A stretch of 64,000 nucleotides of DNA from Ginsengibacter hankyongi (GCF_008710285.1 NZ_VYQF01000001.1:248001-312000), one strand, 5' to 3'. Shown: positions 37,004 to 46,543, counted from the first letter of the stretch. Translations and numbers: made by a program. Notes: generated by a model not told the origin, from the letters alone.

Positions 37004-37284
37004 TGTGGTCTGCTGAGGCAGAAGATGATTTCAGAAATATGGTATTATATATTAAAGAAACCTGGTCGGTCCAATCATCAGAAAAATTTATTGCACGAAC
37101 ATACAGAAGATTAGAAAAACTTACTTCAATGCCGACTTTAGCCAGGCCCACATCTCAGCAACTAATTTACATGTATAAACTGGATCGCAAGAATGTATTG
37201 TTTTTTTCTTTAGAAGAAAATTATCTTATTCTGTTAAGTATTTATCCTTACAAACGAGATATTACCAGAAGTAAATATTATTAA
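36988..37284 (+). CDS. RelE/ParE-family toxin
   Basis: The 98-residue protein has the RelE/ParE fold: LVWSAEAEDDFRNMVLYIKETW, KFIARTYRRLEKLTSMP, and LLSIYPYKRDITRSKYY. The C-terminal Arg/Lys/Tyr cluster resembles ParE or RelE catalytic regions. RelE toxins cut ribosome-bound mRNA, ParE inhibit gyrase; which one this is cannot be told. Coding overlap with the antitoxin gene ties the pair. Confidence 0.88.
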   Translation: MAYQLVWSAEAEDDFRNMVLYIKETWSVQSSEKFIARTYRRLEKLTSMPTLARPTSQQLIYMYKLDRKNVLFFSLEENYLILLSIYPYKRDITRSKYY

Positions 37285-37287
37285 TCC

Positions 37288-38220
37288 CTATCTGATAAAA
37301 TCAAACAACGTAGCCGTAAAAATTCCATGTTCTCGTTTCTTAAAAATAACTTTCCAGTTACCGTTATATCGTAATACGGAAGGTACTAACAGGTCGCCAA
37401 CTTTGGTCATTTGCACTTCCATATTTACATTAAAATCATAGACTCCTGCATCATAACTTATAGAATAATTGCGGGCAACAATTTCAAAAGTCTTTTCATT
37501 AAACCAGGTAGTCATTTCGTCTATCACCACATCACTTTTTTTATCATCTTTTACTTTAACGGAAAATACATAACAATCTTCATTATTGTACTTTCGGTAA
37601 TCAATGTTCATGTCATATTTATCCGCCATTGATTCATTAAAAATTTCCGTTTTATCGCTGATAAATGGAAGGCCTTTAATTTTTTTTCCTGGGTTAAAAA
37701 AAAGCATTTTTAATTGCTCCTTGTGTTTTTCAATTCCACTCAACCCTTGCGTGGAAAACTCGCGACCCTTTACAATATTATCTTCTCCGCAAACGGAATC
37801 TTTTGTAAAAAAGAGACCAGCATACATCTGTGCAGTGTAATAATTAAAATTACCTTTCCTGTCATACATATCTCCGGTTGTTACCTGGTTTAATACTTCC
37901 ATTTTGCGACAATTATTTTCTCGTATTTGTTTGGTTTTGCTCGTAAGCGAAGCCTGGATCTTCTCCCTCTTATCAAGCATTCTAATATCATTCAAGGAAG
38001 TATAACCTATAATATGGAGATTGCGAAAAGCCTTATAAAATGTAGTATCGGTCTTCACTCTTTCAATAAAAGAAGCGATATCTAACTTGTTATTAACTAC
38101 AATTTCAGAAAGAGTGATGTAATTATTGTCAACTTTTATAGTAGTATCTTTTTTATCCTGGGCAAAAAGAAAAAATGACAACAACAATAAAATCGCCGTT
38201 GTTAAATTCTTTTTAAGCAT
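37288..38220 (-). CDS. Secreted Bacteroidota protein of unknown function
   Basis: The 310-residue protein has a signal peptide (about 1-20, ending LFAQ) and a mature part rich in beta strand and Asp/Lys. The mid-region DLHIIGYTSLNDIRML and the late VIDEMTTWFNEKTFEIVARNYSISYDAGVYDFNVNMEVQM are like conserved Bacteroidota secreted hypotheticals. Two Cys (NNCRK, VCGED) and a third late (DCYVFS). No enzymatic motif. It converges with the toxin gene, with three bases between stops. Confidence 0.7.
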   Translation of the reverse strand: MLKKNLTTAILLLLSFFLFAQDKKDTTIKVDNNYITLSEIVVNNKLDIASFIERVKTDTTFYKAFRNLHIIGYTSLNDIRMLDKREKIQASLTSKTKQIRENNCRKMEVLNQVTTGDMYDRKGNFNYYTAQMYAGLFFTKDSVCGEDNIVKGREFSTQGLSGIEKHKEQLKMLFFNPGKKIKGLPFISDKTEIFNESMADKYDMNIDYRKYNNEDCYVFSVKVKDDKKSDVVIDEMTTWFNEKTFEIVARNYSISYDAGVYDFNVNMEVQMTKVGDLLVPSVLRYNGNWKVIFKKREHGIFTATLFDFIR

Positions 38221-38266
38221 CCTTTAAATTAAATATTAAATGTTGTGAAAACCGGGAAGGCACATA

Positions 38267-38845
38267 TTATTTAACGAAAGACATGCGGTAATCTACCGAT
38301 ATCTTCCCCTTGGAAATATTATCCAGCTTGCGTTTCAGCAGGTTTTTTTTGAGAGGTTTTAAATAATCAATAAAAAGCTTTCCATCAATATGGTCGTATT
38401 CATGAAGAATTACACGGGCCGTAACGCCATTAAAAGTTTTTGTATGCTGAACAAAATTGTCATCTAAAAAAGATATGACAATCTCTTCTCTTCGTAATAT
38501 ATCTTCCCTGATCTTTGGTATGCTAAGGCAGCCTTCATTGTACGACCATTCATCGCCATTGATACTGTTAATTTTTGCGTTTATAAATACACCTTTATAA
38601 CCTTCGTCACCCGGGTAATCCCATTTTTCATCATCTTCAAGGTTTGCAATTATCTGCAAACTATCCATTACGAACAGACGAATATCTTTATTAATTTGTG
38701 GTGCTGCCAAACCAACTCCTTTACTGTTATACATAGTTTCCCACATATCCTCAATTAACTTATGTAATTCAGGATAATCAGGAGTAATCTCTTTACCTAC
38801 CTTTCTCAAAACCGGGTTTCCGTATGCTACTATAGGTAGAACCAT
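38267..38845 (-). CDS. def: Peptide deformylase
   Basis: The 192-residue metalloenzyme removes the N-formyl group from new proteins. All three motifs are present: GVGLAAPQ at 43-50, EGCLS with metal ligand Cys106, and HEYDH with His148, catalytic Glu149 and His152. A 15-residue acidic insertion (about 67-82) fits Bacteroidota versions. The gene follows ruvX on the same strand, as often in this phylum; it has its own -7 box. Confidence 0.97.
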   Translation of the reverse strand: MVLPIVAYGNPVLRKVGKEITPDYPELHKLIEDMWETMYNSKGVGLAAPQINKDIRLFVMDSLQIIANLEDDEKWDYPGDEGYKGVFINAKINSINGDEWSYNEGCLSIPKIREDILRREEIVISFLDDNFVQHTKTFNGVTARVILHEYDHIDGKLFIDYLKPLKKNLLKRKLDNISKGKISVDYRMSFVK

Positions 38846-38873
38846 GAATACTTTATTTTGTTTTTAAATTTCC

Positions 38874-38882
38874 GCAAATTTA
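38874..38882 (-). promoter_or_regulatory. -7 box for def
   Basis: The minus strand reads TAAATTTGC, about 30 bases before the ATG. Confidence 0.4.
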
Positions 38883-38941
38883 GAACTTTTGAACAGTAAA
38901 TAATACCTTTAAATACACTGAATTCTTTTAATAAAATTAAA

Positions 38942-39355
38942 TTATGAAATACTTAGCATATATTCCTGTAACATAATAGTAGCCGCTATCTCATCAACGG
39001 TTCTTTTATTGCGCCGGTCTTTCTTTTTCATGCCCATTTCAATCATTGCCTGCTTTGCTAATTTGGAAGTAAATCTTTCATCAACGGTTTTTAACGGAAT
39101 TTGTGGAAATTCTTTTTTTAGTTTTACAATGATCGCATTAACAAGTGGCGTTGCATGTGTATCAGAGTCGTCAAGATTTTTCGGCTCACCTATAACAATT
39201 AATTCTACGGGTTCCCGTTGGAAATATTTTTTCAAAAAAGAAATTAATTCTTTTGAATCAACCGTTGTTAATCCCGTTGCAATAATTTGTAACGGATCCG
39301 TAACGGCGACGCCTGTACGCTTTAAACCATAGTCAATACACAGAATTCTTGCCAT
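38942..39355 (-). CDS. ruvX: RuvX/YqgF-family putative Holliday-junction resolvase
   Basis: The 137-residue protein has the RNase H-like fold with three acidic sites: Asp7 in LCIDYGLKRTG, Glu in IGEPKNL (about 75) and Asp in VDERFTS (about 98) with a further Asp near the C-terminus (VDEIAA). Family members are involved in 16S rRNA processing or recombination. It lies eight bases after the UbiA gene and before def. Confidence 0.93.
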   Translation of the reverse strand: MARILCIDYGLKRTGVAVTDPLQIIATGLTTVDSKELISFLKKYFQREPVELIVIGEPKNLDDSDTHATPLVNAIIVKLKKEFPQIPLKTVDERFTSKLAKQAMIEMGMKKKDRRNKRTVDEIAATIMLQEYMLSIS

Positions 39356-39363
39356 TGAAATTT

Positions 39364-40245
39364 TCAGGTATGAATATTAAGGTAAATGTCAATTAAAACA
39401 AACAATGAAAAAATAACAGATGCTATACCGTTAGATGTAAAAAAGGCCCTGTTTACCCTGCTCAAATCTTTAGGCTTTACCAATGTGTGTTGGTAAATAA
39501 GAAAGTAAGCAAAGATCGCTGCACCTGCCCAATAGAACCAGCTGAATTTTCCGATTATCCCTGCAGTTAATATAGATGCAAAAGATAAAATATGGAGAAA
39601 CTCGCTAACACGCAGCGCCCTTTGCAAACCAAGCATGGACGGGATAGAACGCAAATGATTAACCCTGTCGAATTCTTCATCCTGCAAAGCATATATAATA
39701 TCGAAACCGCTGACCCAAAACAAAACGGATAATGAAAATAGAATTGGTACAAAGGCAAATTTTCCTGTAACTGCAATATAAGCTCCAATAGGTGAAAGGC
39801 TTAAACCCAGCCCTAGTACAAGGTGACATAAAGAGGTAAATCTTTTTGTATAGCTGTAAAATAAAATTACAAACAAAGCAACCGGCGCCAATACCAAACA
39901 AAGCGCATTTATAAAATAAGTTGTCATAACAAATGCTATACAACTAAATACAACAAATATCATTGCATTTCTTTTGCTTACAATTCCGGCGGGTATCTCC
40001 CGTACTGCAGTCCTGGGATTAATTGCATCAAAGTCAGCATCGAGCCACCGGTTAAAGGCCATAGCAGCACTTCGTGCAAAAACCATGCACAGCAATACCA
40101 ATATTAAAAGTTCCCACCAGGGTTTATAAGTTTCAAAATTTGCAGCTCTTAATCCCAATGAAAACCCGATGAATGCAAATGGCATTGCAAAGACGGTATG
40201 AGCAAAAGTTACAAGAGACAAATAATTTTTAATCGACTTCACCAT
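39364..40245 (-). CDS. UbiA-type polyprenyltransferase
   Basis: The 293-residue membrane protein has about eight helices and both Asp-rich motifs: NRWLDADFDAINPRT (about 67-81) binding prenyl diphosphate via Mg, and DIIYALQDEEFDR (about 183-195). In an organism with futalosine genes (mqnB, mqnD at 8.5-10.0 kb), it fits MqnP, which prenylates the naphthoate. A 4-hydroxybenzoate role cannot be excluded by sequence alone. ruvX follows eight bases later. Confidence 0.88.
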   Translation of the reverse strand: MVKSIKNYLSLVTFAHTVFAMPFAFIGFSLGLRAANFETYKPWWELLILVLLCMVFARSAAMAFNRWLDADFDAINPRTAVREIPAGIVSKRNAMIFVVFSCIAFVMTTYFINALCLVLAPVALFVILFYSYTKRFTSLCHLVLGLGLSLSPIGAYIAVTGKFAFVPILFSLSVLFWVSGFDIIYALQDEEFDRVNHLRSIPSMLGLQRALRVSEFLHILSFASILTAGIIGKFSWFYWAGAAIFAYFLIYQHTLVKPKDLSRVNRAFFTSNGIASVIFSLFVLIDIYLNIHT

Positions 40246-40268
40246 AATTCTATTATAAATACATTTTT

Positions 40269-40799
40269 TTAACTGGATTTAGTTTTCACCGCTTCCCATA
40301 AAACAATGCCTGCAGCAACAGAAATATTCAAAGAATGTTTCATTCCAAACTGTGGAATTTCGATACAGCCATCACACAATAAAATAGTTTCCTGTTCAAC
40401 ACCGCTAACTTCATTACCAAAAATAAAAACCGTTTTATCAACATTTAGCTCAGAAAATTTTTCTAACGAAATACTATCCGCAACCTGCTCCACAGCAAAT
40501 ATTTTAAAATTATTTTGTTTCAATTCTTCAATCGCCATTTTAGTATTTTCAAAATATTTCCATTCTACAGAATCCTGGGCGCCTAAGGCTGTTTTCGTAA
40601 TTTCTTTATGGGGCGGTTTTGCTGTATAACCGGTTATATAAACTGCTTCTATTAAAAAAGCATCGGCGGTGCGAAAGACGCTGCCCACATTATATGCGCT
40701 TCTAATATTTTCCAATACTGCAATCACCGGAATTTTTTCTGCACGCCTGAATTCATCAACAGATTTCCGGTTTAACTCATCCATACTCAGTTTTCTCAT
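40269..40799 (-). CDS. SpoU/TrmH-family RNA 2'-O-methyltransferase
   Basis: The 176-residue SPOUT methyltransferase has motif 1 NIRSAYNVGSVFRTADAF, motif 2 FIFGNEVSGV and motif 3 QFGMKHSLNISVAAGIVL, forming the deep-knot SAM site. RNA target unknown; lack of an N-terminal binding domain suggests tRNA. A TTG seven codons further upstream is in frame, but the -7 box at 40817-40825 would place transcription start at about 40812, downstream of that TTG. So ATG 40799 is chosen. Confidence 0.92.
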   Translation of the reverse strand: MRKLSMDELNRKSVDEFRRAEKIPVIAVLENIRSAYNVGSVFRTADAFLIEAVYITGYTAKPPHKEITKTALGAQDSVEWKYFENTKMAIEELKQNNFKIFAVEQVADSISLEKFSELNVDKTVFIFGNEVSGVEQETILLCDGCIEIPQFGMKHSLNISVAAGIVLWEAVKTKSS

Positions 40800-40816
40800 C
40801 AAAAGGCTATTAATTT

Positions 40817-40825
40817 GCAAAAATA
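40817..40825 (-). promoter_or_regulatory. -7 box that fixes the TrmH-family start
   Basis: The minus strand reads TATTTTTGC; predicted transcription start near 40812, with a 13-base leader to ATG 40799. Confidence 0.55.
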
Positions 40826-40916
40826 CTTTAGTTAGGTAACAAGTTTATTAGTTAATAAGTTTATTGGTAAATTGATTCTATATTTCACTTTAAAAAAAAT
40901 TATAACCCGATAATAT

Positions 40917-40949
40917 CCCTCTCCTTCGGAGAGGGGTTGGGGTGAGGCC
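40917..40949 (+). repeat. Dispersed repeat abutting mutS
   Basis: CCCTCTCCTTCGGAGAGGGG forms a palindrome and is followed by TTGGGGTGAGGCC. A diverged reverse-complement copy lies at 55144-55173. The mutS ATG begins one base after the copy, so the translation-initiation region is repeat sequence. Such repeats are abundant in some Bacteroidota genomes (from memory). Confidence 0.75.
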
Positions 40950-40950
40950 T

Positions 40951-43581
40951 ATGTCAAGAGAAGATACTCCTTTAATGAAACAACATAACGCAATCAAGGC
41001 GAAATATCCTGATGCAATTTTGTTATTTCGTGTGGGCGATTTTTATGAAACTTTTGGCCCGGATGCGATTACGGCTTCACGTGTTTTAGGAATTACTTTA
41101 ACGAAACGAAGCAGCGCTTCAGCTACTGCACCGGAACTTGCCGGCTTTCCTCATCATGCATTGGACACATATTTACATAAATTAGTAAAAGCCGGTTACA
41201 GGGTTGCGATATGTGATCAGTTGGAAGATCCAAAATTGGTGAAGGGAATTGTAAAACGAGGAGTTACAGAATTAATAACGCCGGGCGTTGCCACTAACGA
41301 TAAATTGCTGGAACATAATAACAATAATTTTCTGTGTGGCATTTGTCTTACTGATGATAAAACAGGAATTTCTTTTTTAGATATTTCAACCGGCGAATTT
41401 TTTATCGCAGAAGGAGATAAAGAATATGCTGATAAATTATTACAAAGTCTTAATCCTGCCGAAGTTATTTTTCAAAGGAGCCATCAAAAAGATTTTAAAA
41501 GTTTTTTTGGAAGCAAGTTCTATACGTACTCCTTGGATGAATGGATTTTCACTGAACAATATGCTAAAGAAAGTTTACTAAAACATTTTGGTACTCAAAG
41601 CCTCAAAGGTTTTGGTGTTGAAGATTTATCTGCGGGAATAATTGCGGCTGGAGCTGTATTGCATTATTTAAAAGATACGGAGCATCCTAATCTTCAACAC
41701 ATAACTTCTTTACAAAGAATTGATAAAGCAGATCATCTCTGGATGGATAGATTTACCATAAGAAATCTTGAATTACTGGGTGGCGTTGAAGGCAATAATT
41801 CATTACTAAAAGTTTTGGATAATACAGTTTCTCCCATGGGCGCACGGTTGTTGAAGCGCTGGATGGTAATGCCTCTTACAGAAATAAGCAAAATTGAAGA
41901 ACGTCAGCAACTGGTAGAGGATTTTATAAAATCTCCTGAAGAAAAAAATAAGATTAGCCAGCACATAAAACAAGCGGGCGATATCGAAAGGCTTGTTAGC
42001 AAAATACCTCTAAAAAAAATAAATCCACGTGAGGTTTTACAAATAAGCAAAGGGCTAAAATTAGTAGGCCAGGTAAAAGAAATATGCGATGCATCTGCTA
42101 ATGAATATTTAAAAAGATTGGGAGACTCATTAAATCCATGCAGGTATATTGCTGACAAAATTTTTAAAGAAATTATAGAAAACCCTCCTGTTGCAGCCTC
42201 CAAAGGAAATATAATAGCTGCAGGTGTTGATGCATCACTTGATGAATTAAAAGATATCGTTACTAACGGTAAAGGACACTTGTTAAAGCTTCAGCAAAAG
42301 GAAAGTGAAATTACAGGAATATCATCTTTGAAAATTGGCTTTAATAACGTGTTTGGATATTATCTTGAAGTTACCAATACGCATAAAGATAAAGTGCCTG
42401 GAACATGGATGCGTAAGCAAACACTTACCAATGCTGAAAGATATATTACACCAGAGCTCAAAGAATACGAAGAGAAAATAATGGGCGCTGAAGATAAAAT
42501 CCTCCAGCTTGAATTACAGATTTTTGAACATCTCTTAAATGAGTTACAGGATTATATAGCGCCGATGCAGTTGAATGGTCATGTGCTTGCTGTATTGGAT
42601 TGCCTCACCTGTTTTGCAAATAATGCATTGCAGTTTAAATATAAAAAGCCCTCGCTCCATAACGGGTATGAACTTGATTTAAAAAGCAGTCGCCACCCCG
42701 TAATTGAAAGAAACTTACCGCAGGGAGAAAGTTATATTGCAAACGATATTTTTTTAGACCCACAAACGCAGCAGATCATTATCTTAACCGGGCCAAACAT
42801 GAGTGGTAAAAGTGCGGTTCTTCGCCAGACTGCTTTAATTACCCTGATGGCCCACATGGGAAGCTTTGTTCCTGCAGATGAAGCAAAAATTCCTTTAACG
42901 GATAAAATATTTACCCGTGTTGGAGCCAATGATAACCTGAGCAGCGGCGAAAGTACTTTCATGGTAGAGATGAACGAAACGGCTAGTATTATCAATAACA
43001 TCACTTCCCGCAGTCTAATTTTCTTAGATGAAATTGGGAGAGGAACTTCAACTTATGACGGTATATCTATTGCGTGGAGTATTGTGGAGCACCTGCAAAA
43101 ATCTTCGTTTACGCCTAAAACGTTATTTGCTACGCATTATCACGAATTAAATGAACTCGAAAACAAGTTTGAAAGAGTAAAAAACTTTCATATCACTCAT
43201 AAAGAATCGGGTAATAAAATTATTTTTTTAAGAAAACTTGCAAGTGGGGGAAGTACGCACAGTTTTGGTATTCATGTTGCAAAAATGGCGGGTATGCCTC
43301 CATCGCTTATTGAAAGAGCAAATGAAATTTTAAAGCAACTGGAAGCTAAAAATGTTGACGATACTATAACGGATACCGTAGACGCAAAAGGAAAAAGCCC
43401 GAAAAGCATAAAAGAAAATTTGAAACAACTTGCTCCGCCACAATTACAGTTAAGTATTTTCGACGCCCATTCACAGGCATTTGAAGACATCAGGAAAATT
43501 CTGGAAGCAGCAGATATTAACCGCTTGACTCCCGTGGAAGCTTTATTAAAATTACAGGAGATAAAGAGTATGGTGAAGTGA
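40951..43581 (+). CDS. mutS: DNA mismatch repair protein MutS
   Basis: About 876 residues. Domain I has the mismatch-probing FYE motif (VGDFYETF, about 31-38); the connector, lever and clamp follow; the ATPase domain has Walker A GPNMSGKSAVLRQ (about 615), FLDEIGRGTSTYDG and a His loop. The C-terminus lacks a long dimerisation tail. It recognises mispairs and recruits MutL. An in-frame GTG three codons before lies inside a dispersed repeat; the ATG is preferred. Stands alone on the plus strand. Confidence 0.96.
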   Translation: MSREDTPLMKQHNAIKAKYPDAILLFRVGDFYETFGPDAITASRVLGITLTKRSSASATAPELAGFPHHALDTYLHKLVKAGYRVAICDQLEDPKLVKGIVKRGVTELITPGVATNDKLLEHNNNNFLCGICLTDDKTGISFLDISTGEFFIAEGDKEYADKLLQSLNPAEVIFQRSHQKDFKSFFGSKFYTYSLDEWIFTEQYAKESLLKHFGTQSLKGFGVEDLSAGIIAAGAVLHYLKDTEHPNLQHITSLQRIDKADHLWMDRFTIRNLELLGGVEGNNSLLKVLDNTVSPMGARLLKRWMVMPLTEISKIEERQQLVEDFIKSPEEKNKISQHIKQAGDIERLVSKIPLKKINPREVLQISKGLKLVGQVKEICDASANEYLKRLGDSLNPCRYIADKIFKEIIENPPVAASKGNIIAAGVDASLDELKDIVTNGKGHLLKLQQKESEITGISSLKIGFNNVFGYYLEVTNTHKDKVPGTWMRKQTLTNAERYITPELKEYEEKIMGAEDKILQLELQIFEHLLNELQDYIAPMQLNGHVLAVLDCLTCFANNALQFKYKKPSLHNGYELDLKSSRHPVIERNLPQGESYIANDIFLDPQTQQIIILTGPNMSGKSAVLRQTALITLMAHMGSFVPADEAKIPLTDKIFTRVGANDNLSSGESTFMVEMNETASIINNITSRSLIFLDEIGRGTSTYDGISIAWSIVEHLQKSSFTPKTLFATHYHELNELENKFERVKNFHITHKESGNKIIFLRKLASGGSTHSFGIHVAKMAGMPPSLIERANEILKQLEAKNVDDTITDTVDAKGKSPKSIKENLKQLAPPQLQLSIFDAHSQAFEDIRKILEAADINRLTPVEALLKLQEIKSMVK

Positions 43582-43600
43582 TATAAAATTCCGTATAAAA

Positions 43601-43891
43601 CTATTCAAAAGCAACTAATTCATTATATCTGTTGCTATACTGTTTCACTTCTAATTTCAATGTAGTTGCATTTCTCCTCTTATTCTTATTGGCATATTGA
43701 ATAAATAATATTGTTATATAGATTAATACTATGCCAAACAATATGGCTATAATTTTCGTTGGATTCTTTTTTGCCCATTTAAAGATGTTATAAAAAAGGG
43801 ATCTTTTTTTTCTTGAATGTCCTGAATGTCTTCTTGATCTTCGCTTGTGAAGGCCTGGATTATCGATGGTCATAGTTTTACTTCCTCTCAT
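43601..43891 (-). CDS. Small basic single-pass membrane protein
   Basis: The 96-residue protein has a very basic N-terminus (HKRRSRRHSGHSRKKRS), one membrane helix (about 46-66) and a polar C-terminus. Function unknown. Met7 is an alternative start. Basic juxtamembrane regions like this bind membranes or nucleic acid, but nothing proves it here. It lies between mutS (convergent) and the GH13 gene. Confidence 0.55.
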   Translation of the reverse strand: MRGSKTMTIDNPGLHKRRSRRHSGHSRKKRSLFYNIFKWAKKNPTKIIAILFGIVLIYITILFIQYANKNKRRNATTLKLEVKQYSNRYNELVAFE

Positions 43892-43969
43892 TAGTTATTT
43901 CAAATAATCCAACGGTTTGTTGTGAAAATTATTTTTGGAATAGGATAATAAACAAGTTTAAACAACAAG

Positions 43970-45343
43970 TTATTTGTATTCATATACAATATATCCCCAG
44001 GGCTCAATACTAAATACGTGAGTGTCATTTACTTTTTCTTTTACCCCCAAAAATATATTTAAAGGATTTCCAAAAATTAATGAATCGTCTATGGTAAAGG
44101 CTTGTGGCTGATCTGACAGGTTTAAAATTACTGCAACTTTATGACCTGCCTTTTCTCTTACATAAGCGAAGATCGCCATGTCGTTGCCAGTTGCGAGTTT
44201 CTTATAAGACGCATCCGCCGCCAATGCAGGATTCTTTCTGCGCAAATGAAGTAAAGTGCTGTAAAATGGCGCCATCTTATATTGATCCCATACAATGGGG
44301 TCTTTCACAAAAAATTTCAATCGCTTTTTATTGGGAATTTCCTGGCCACTGTAAATCAATGGAACACTTTGATATATAGTTTGCGAAAACACGGCAAAAG
44401 CTTTATAAGCATTTCCGTATTTTTCAAATTCAGTTCCATTCCAACTGTTCTCATCATGGTTGGTTGTAAAATAAAGCCGGTAAGCATTCTTTGGGAAAAT
44501 TGAAATATTATGATTGATTATTGAATCTAGATAGTTCACGGTATTTTTTCCTGAAGCAACATCAACCGTTGCCCACATCACGCTCCATCCATAGGTTTCA
44601 TCAAATCCTACGCGATGGAGATCCGGATTCTCACTTTCGGCAAGCATAAAAACATTCTTTATTTTCTTTAATGAATCAATGCAACGCTTCCAAAAGTCAA
44701 CAGGAATAGGATCAACATGATCGCAACGAAAACCATCAATGTGGGTGTCTTTTATCCAATACTTCATTACATCAATCATACTATCCTGCAATTCCGTATT
44801 TTCAAAATTGAGATTGCGGGTATCTGTATAATCATTATCATATACTGTATTTCCCAAACTGTCTCTTTTATAAAAGTCAGGATGATTTTTTATCCATGGG
44901 TTATCGGGCGAGGTATGGTTGGGAACCCAGTCTATTATAACCTTAAAACCCATGCTGTGACTTATATTTACTAAATGTTTCCAGTCTTTCATAGTGCCAA
45001 ATTCAGGATTTACGGCTCTGTAGTCTCTAACGGAATAATAACTTCCCAAATCAGCGCTCGTCATCTTTCGTCCTTCTATGCCGATAGGATTTATGGGCAT
45101 AAACCAAAGAATTTCCACACCCATTTTTTTTAAACGCGGTAGACTTTTTTCAAAATCTTTTATAGAAGATGAAGCGGTGTATTGCCGCAAATTCACTTCA
45201 TAAATATTACTTTGCTCACTCCACGCCGGATGCGCCGTAGCATCTTTACTTTTTATTTGTGAGAAGGAAACTTTTGGAACACTCCCTATAATTATGGCTA
45301 CAAAATAAAATGAAAGTATAGCACCCCTTGTATTTTTCTTCAT
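43970..45343 (-). CDS. Secreted GH13 alpha-amylase-family enzyme
   Basis: The 457-residue protein has a signal peptide (about 1-29) and a GH13 TIM barrel: IYEVNLRQYT (strand 1), VIIDWVPNHTS, nucleophile Asp208 in GFRCDHVD, acid/base Glu236 in AESE, and transition-state Asp297 in TNHDENSW. A short C-terminal beta domain follows. It probably acts on alpha-glucans in the periplasm or outside; specificity unknown. Not part of a SusCD locus in this window. Confidence 0.92.
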   Translation of the reverse strand: MKKNTRGAILSFYFVAIIIGSVPKVSFSQIKSKDATAHPAWSEQSNIYEVNLRQYTASSSIKDFEKSLPRLKKMGVEILWFMPINPIGIEGRKMTSADLGSYYSVRDYRAVNPEFGTMKDWKHLVNISHSMGFKVIIDWVPNHTSPDNPWIKNHPDFYKRDSLGNTVYDNDYTDTRNLNFENTELQDSMIDVMKYWIKDTHIDGFRCDHVDPIPVDFWKRCIDSLKKIKNVFMLAESENPDLHRVGFDETYGWSVMWATVDVASGKNTVNYLDSIINHNISIFPKNAYRLYFTTNHDENSWNGTEFEKYGNAYKAFAVFSQTIYQSVPLIYSGQEIPNKKRLKFFVKDPIVWDQYKMAPFYSTLLHLRRKNPALAADASYKKLATGNDMAIFAYVREKAGHKVAVILNLSDQPQAFTIDDSLIFGNPLNIFLGVKEKVNDTHVFSIEPWGYIVYEYK

Positions 45344-45460
45344 GATTTTTTTTGATTGAATTAAAATTATGCAAATAATTTAATCACTTTACATTTATCA
45401 CTTAAAACAATTTATCTACATTTAAGCGGTTTCCTTTTTGGATTAATAAACACCAAAATC

Positions 45461-46543
45461 ATGGCAGAAAATAAATCAATGTATTATACCGACTATCTCC
45501 AACTCGATAAAATTCTGGATGCGCAACATCCTGAAAGCTTTAAACATGGAAATGAGCCGGCGCATGATGAGATGCTTTTCATAATTATTCACCAGGCGTA
45601 TGAATTATGGTTTAAACAAATCTTATTTGAGCTTGATTTTATACTGCAGGTTTTTAAAAAAGAAAAAATTGATGATAATTCGGAAGACCTGAATCTTGTA
45701 AGACATAGGTTGAACCGGGTAATAAAAATCCTTGAATTACTTACGCAGCAAATAACTTTATTAGAAACGATGACTCCCCTTGATTTCCTTGAATTCAGAA
45801 ATTTATTAATTCCCGCATCCGGCTTTCAAAGTGTACAATTCCGGCTTATTGAGGCCACTCTTGGCTTACAGATGGACCACCGGTTTAATAAAACTTATTA
45901 CAAACGAACGAATGAAGGCGGATTTGATGAAAAAGATTTTAATAAAATTAATGAAACAGAAAACGCTATTAGTCTTTTATCATTAATAAATAAATGGCTT
46001 GAAAGAATGCCTTTTTTTGAAATCGATTTATGGAAAAATTATCACCATCAGTACCCGCCCAGTGATTCGTTTCACCCATTCTGGAGCGATTACAGGAATA
46101 TTTATAAAAACGGATTAAACGAAAGAGAAGCAAATAGGATTAATGATTTTGATTTCATTTTTTTTGAAGATAAAAATGCAATTAGTGATGGACAATCAAT
46201 AGAGAAACCAATGCTTTCGGCTAAGGCATTGCGGGCTGCTTTGTTTATTATGCTTTACCGGGATTTTCCTGTTTTTCAAACCTCTTATCAAATATTAGAT
46301 GCGTTAATTGAAACCGACCATCAGATGGCAAACTGGCGGCATAAACATATTGATATGGTAAGGCGAATGATAGGAATGCGAATGGGAACAGGCAATACAA
46401 GCGGTCGTGGTTATCTTGAAGGCGCGTTAAACAGTCATTATATTTTTAAAGATATCGCCGGACTTTCTACCTTTTTAATTGAAAGAAAAAATTTACCGAA
46501 GCTGCCGGTAGAATTAATAAAGAAGTTGAGTTATAATAATTGA
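45461..46543 (+). CDS. kynA: Tryptophan 2,3-dioxygenase
   Basis: The 360-residue heme enzyme opens the indole ring of tryptophan to N-formylkynurenine. The family signature appears early: YTDYLQLDKIL, HDEMLFIIIHQAYELWFKQ (substrate contacts) and later NWRHKHIDMVRRMIGMRMGTGNTSG, containing the heme-ligand His. It is slightly longer than Xanthomonas TDO (about 300) owing to a middle insertion. The next kynurenine genes are not nearby. Confidence 0.95.
   Translation: MAENKSMYYTDYLQLDKILDAQHPESFKHGNEPAHDEMLFIIIHQAYELWFKQILFELDFILQVFKKEKIDDNSEDLNLVRHRLNRVIKILELLTQQITLLETMTPLDFLEFRNLLIPASGFQSVQFRLIEATLGLQMDHRFNKTYYKRTNEGGFDEKDFNKINETENAISLLSLINKWLERMPFFEIDLWKNYHHQYPPSDSFHPFWSDYRNIYKNGLNEREANRINDFDFIFFEDKNAISDGQSIEKPMLSAKALRAALFIMLYRDFPVFQTSYQILDALIETDHQMANWRHKHIDMVRRMIGMRMGTGNTSGRGYLEGALNSHYIFKDIAGLSTFLIERKNLPKLPVELIKKLSYNN

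Noticed and set aside
40800-40820. TTG start seven codons upstream for the SpoU-type methyltransferase
   Set aside because: It lies inside or upstream of the predicted transcription start set by the -7 box at 40817-40825.
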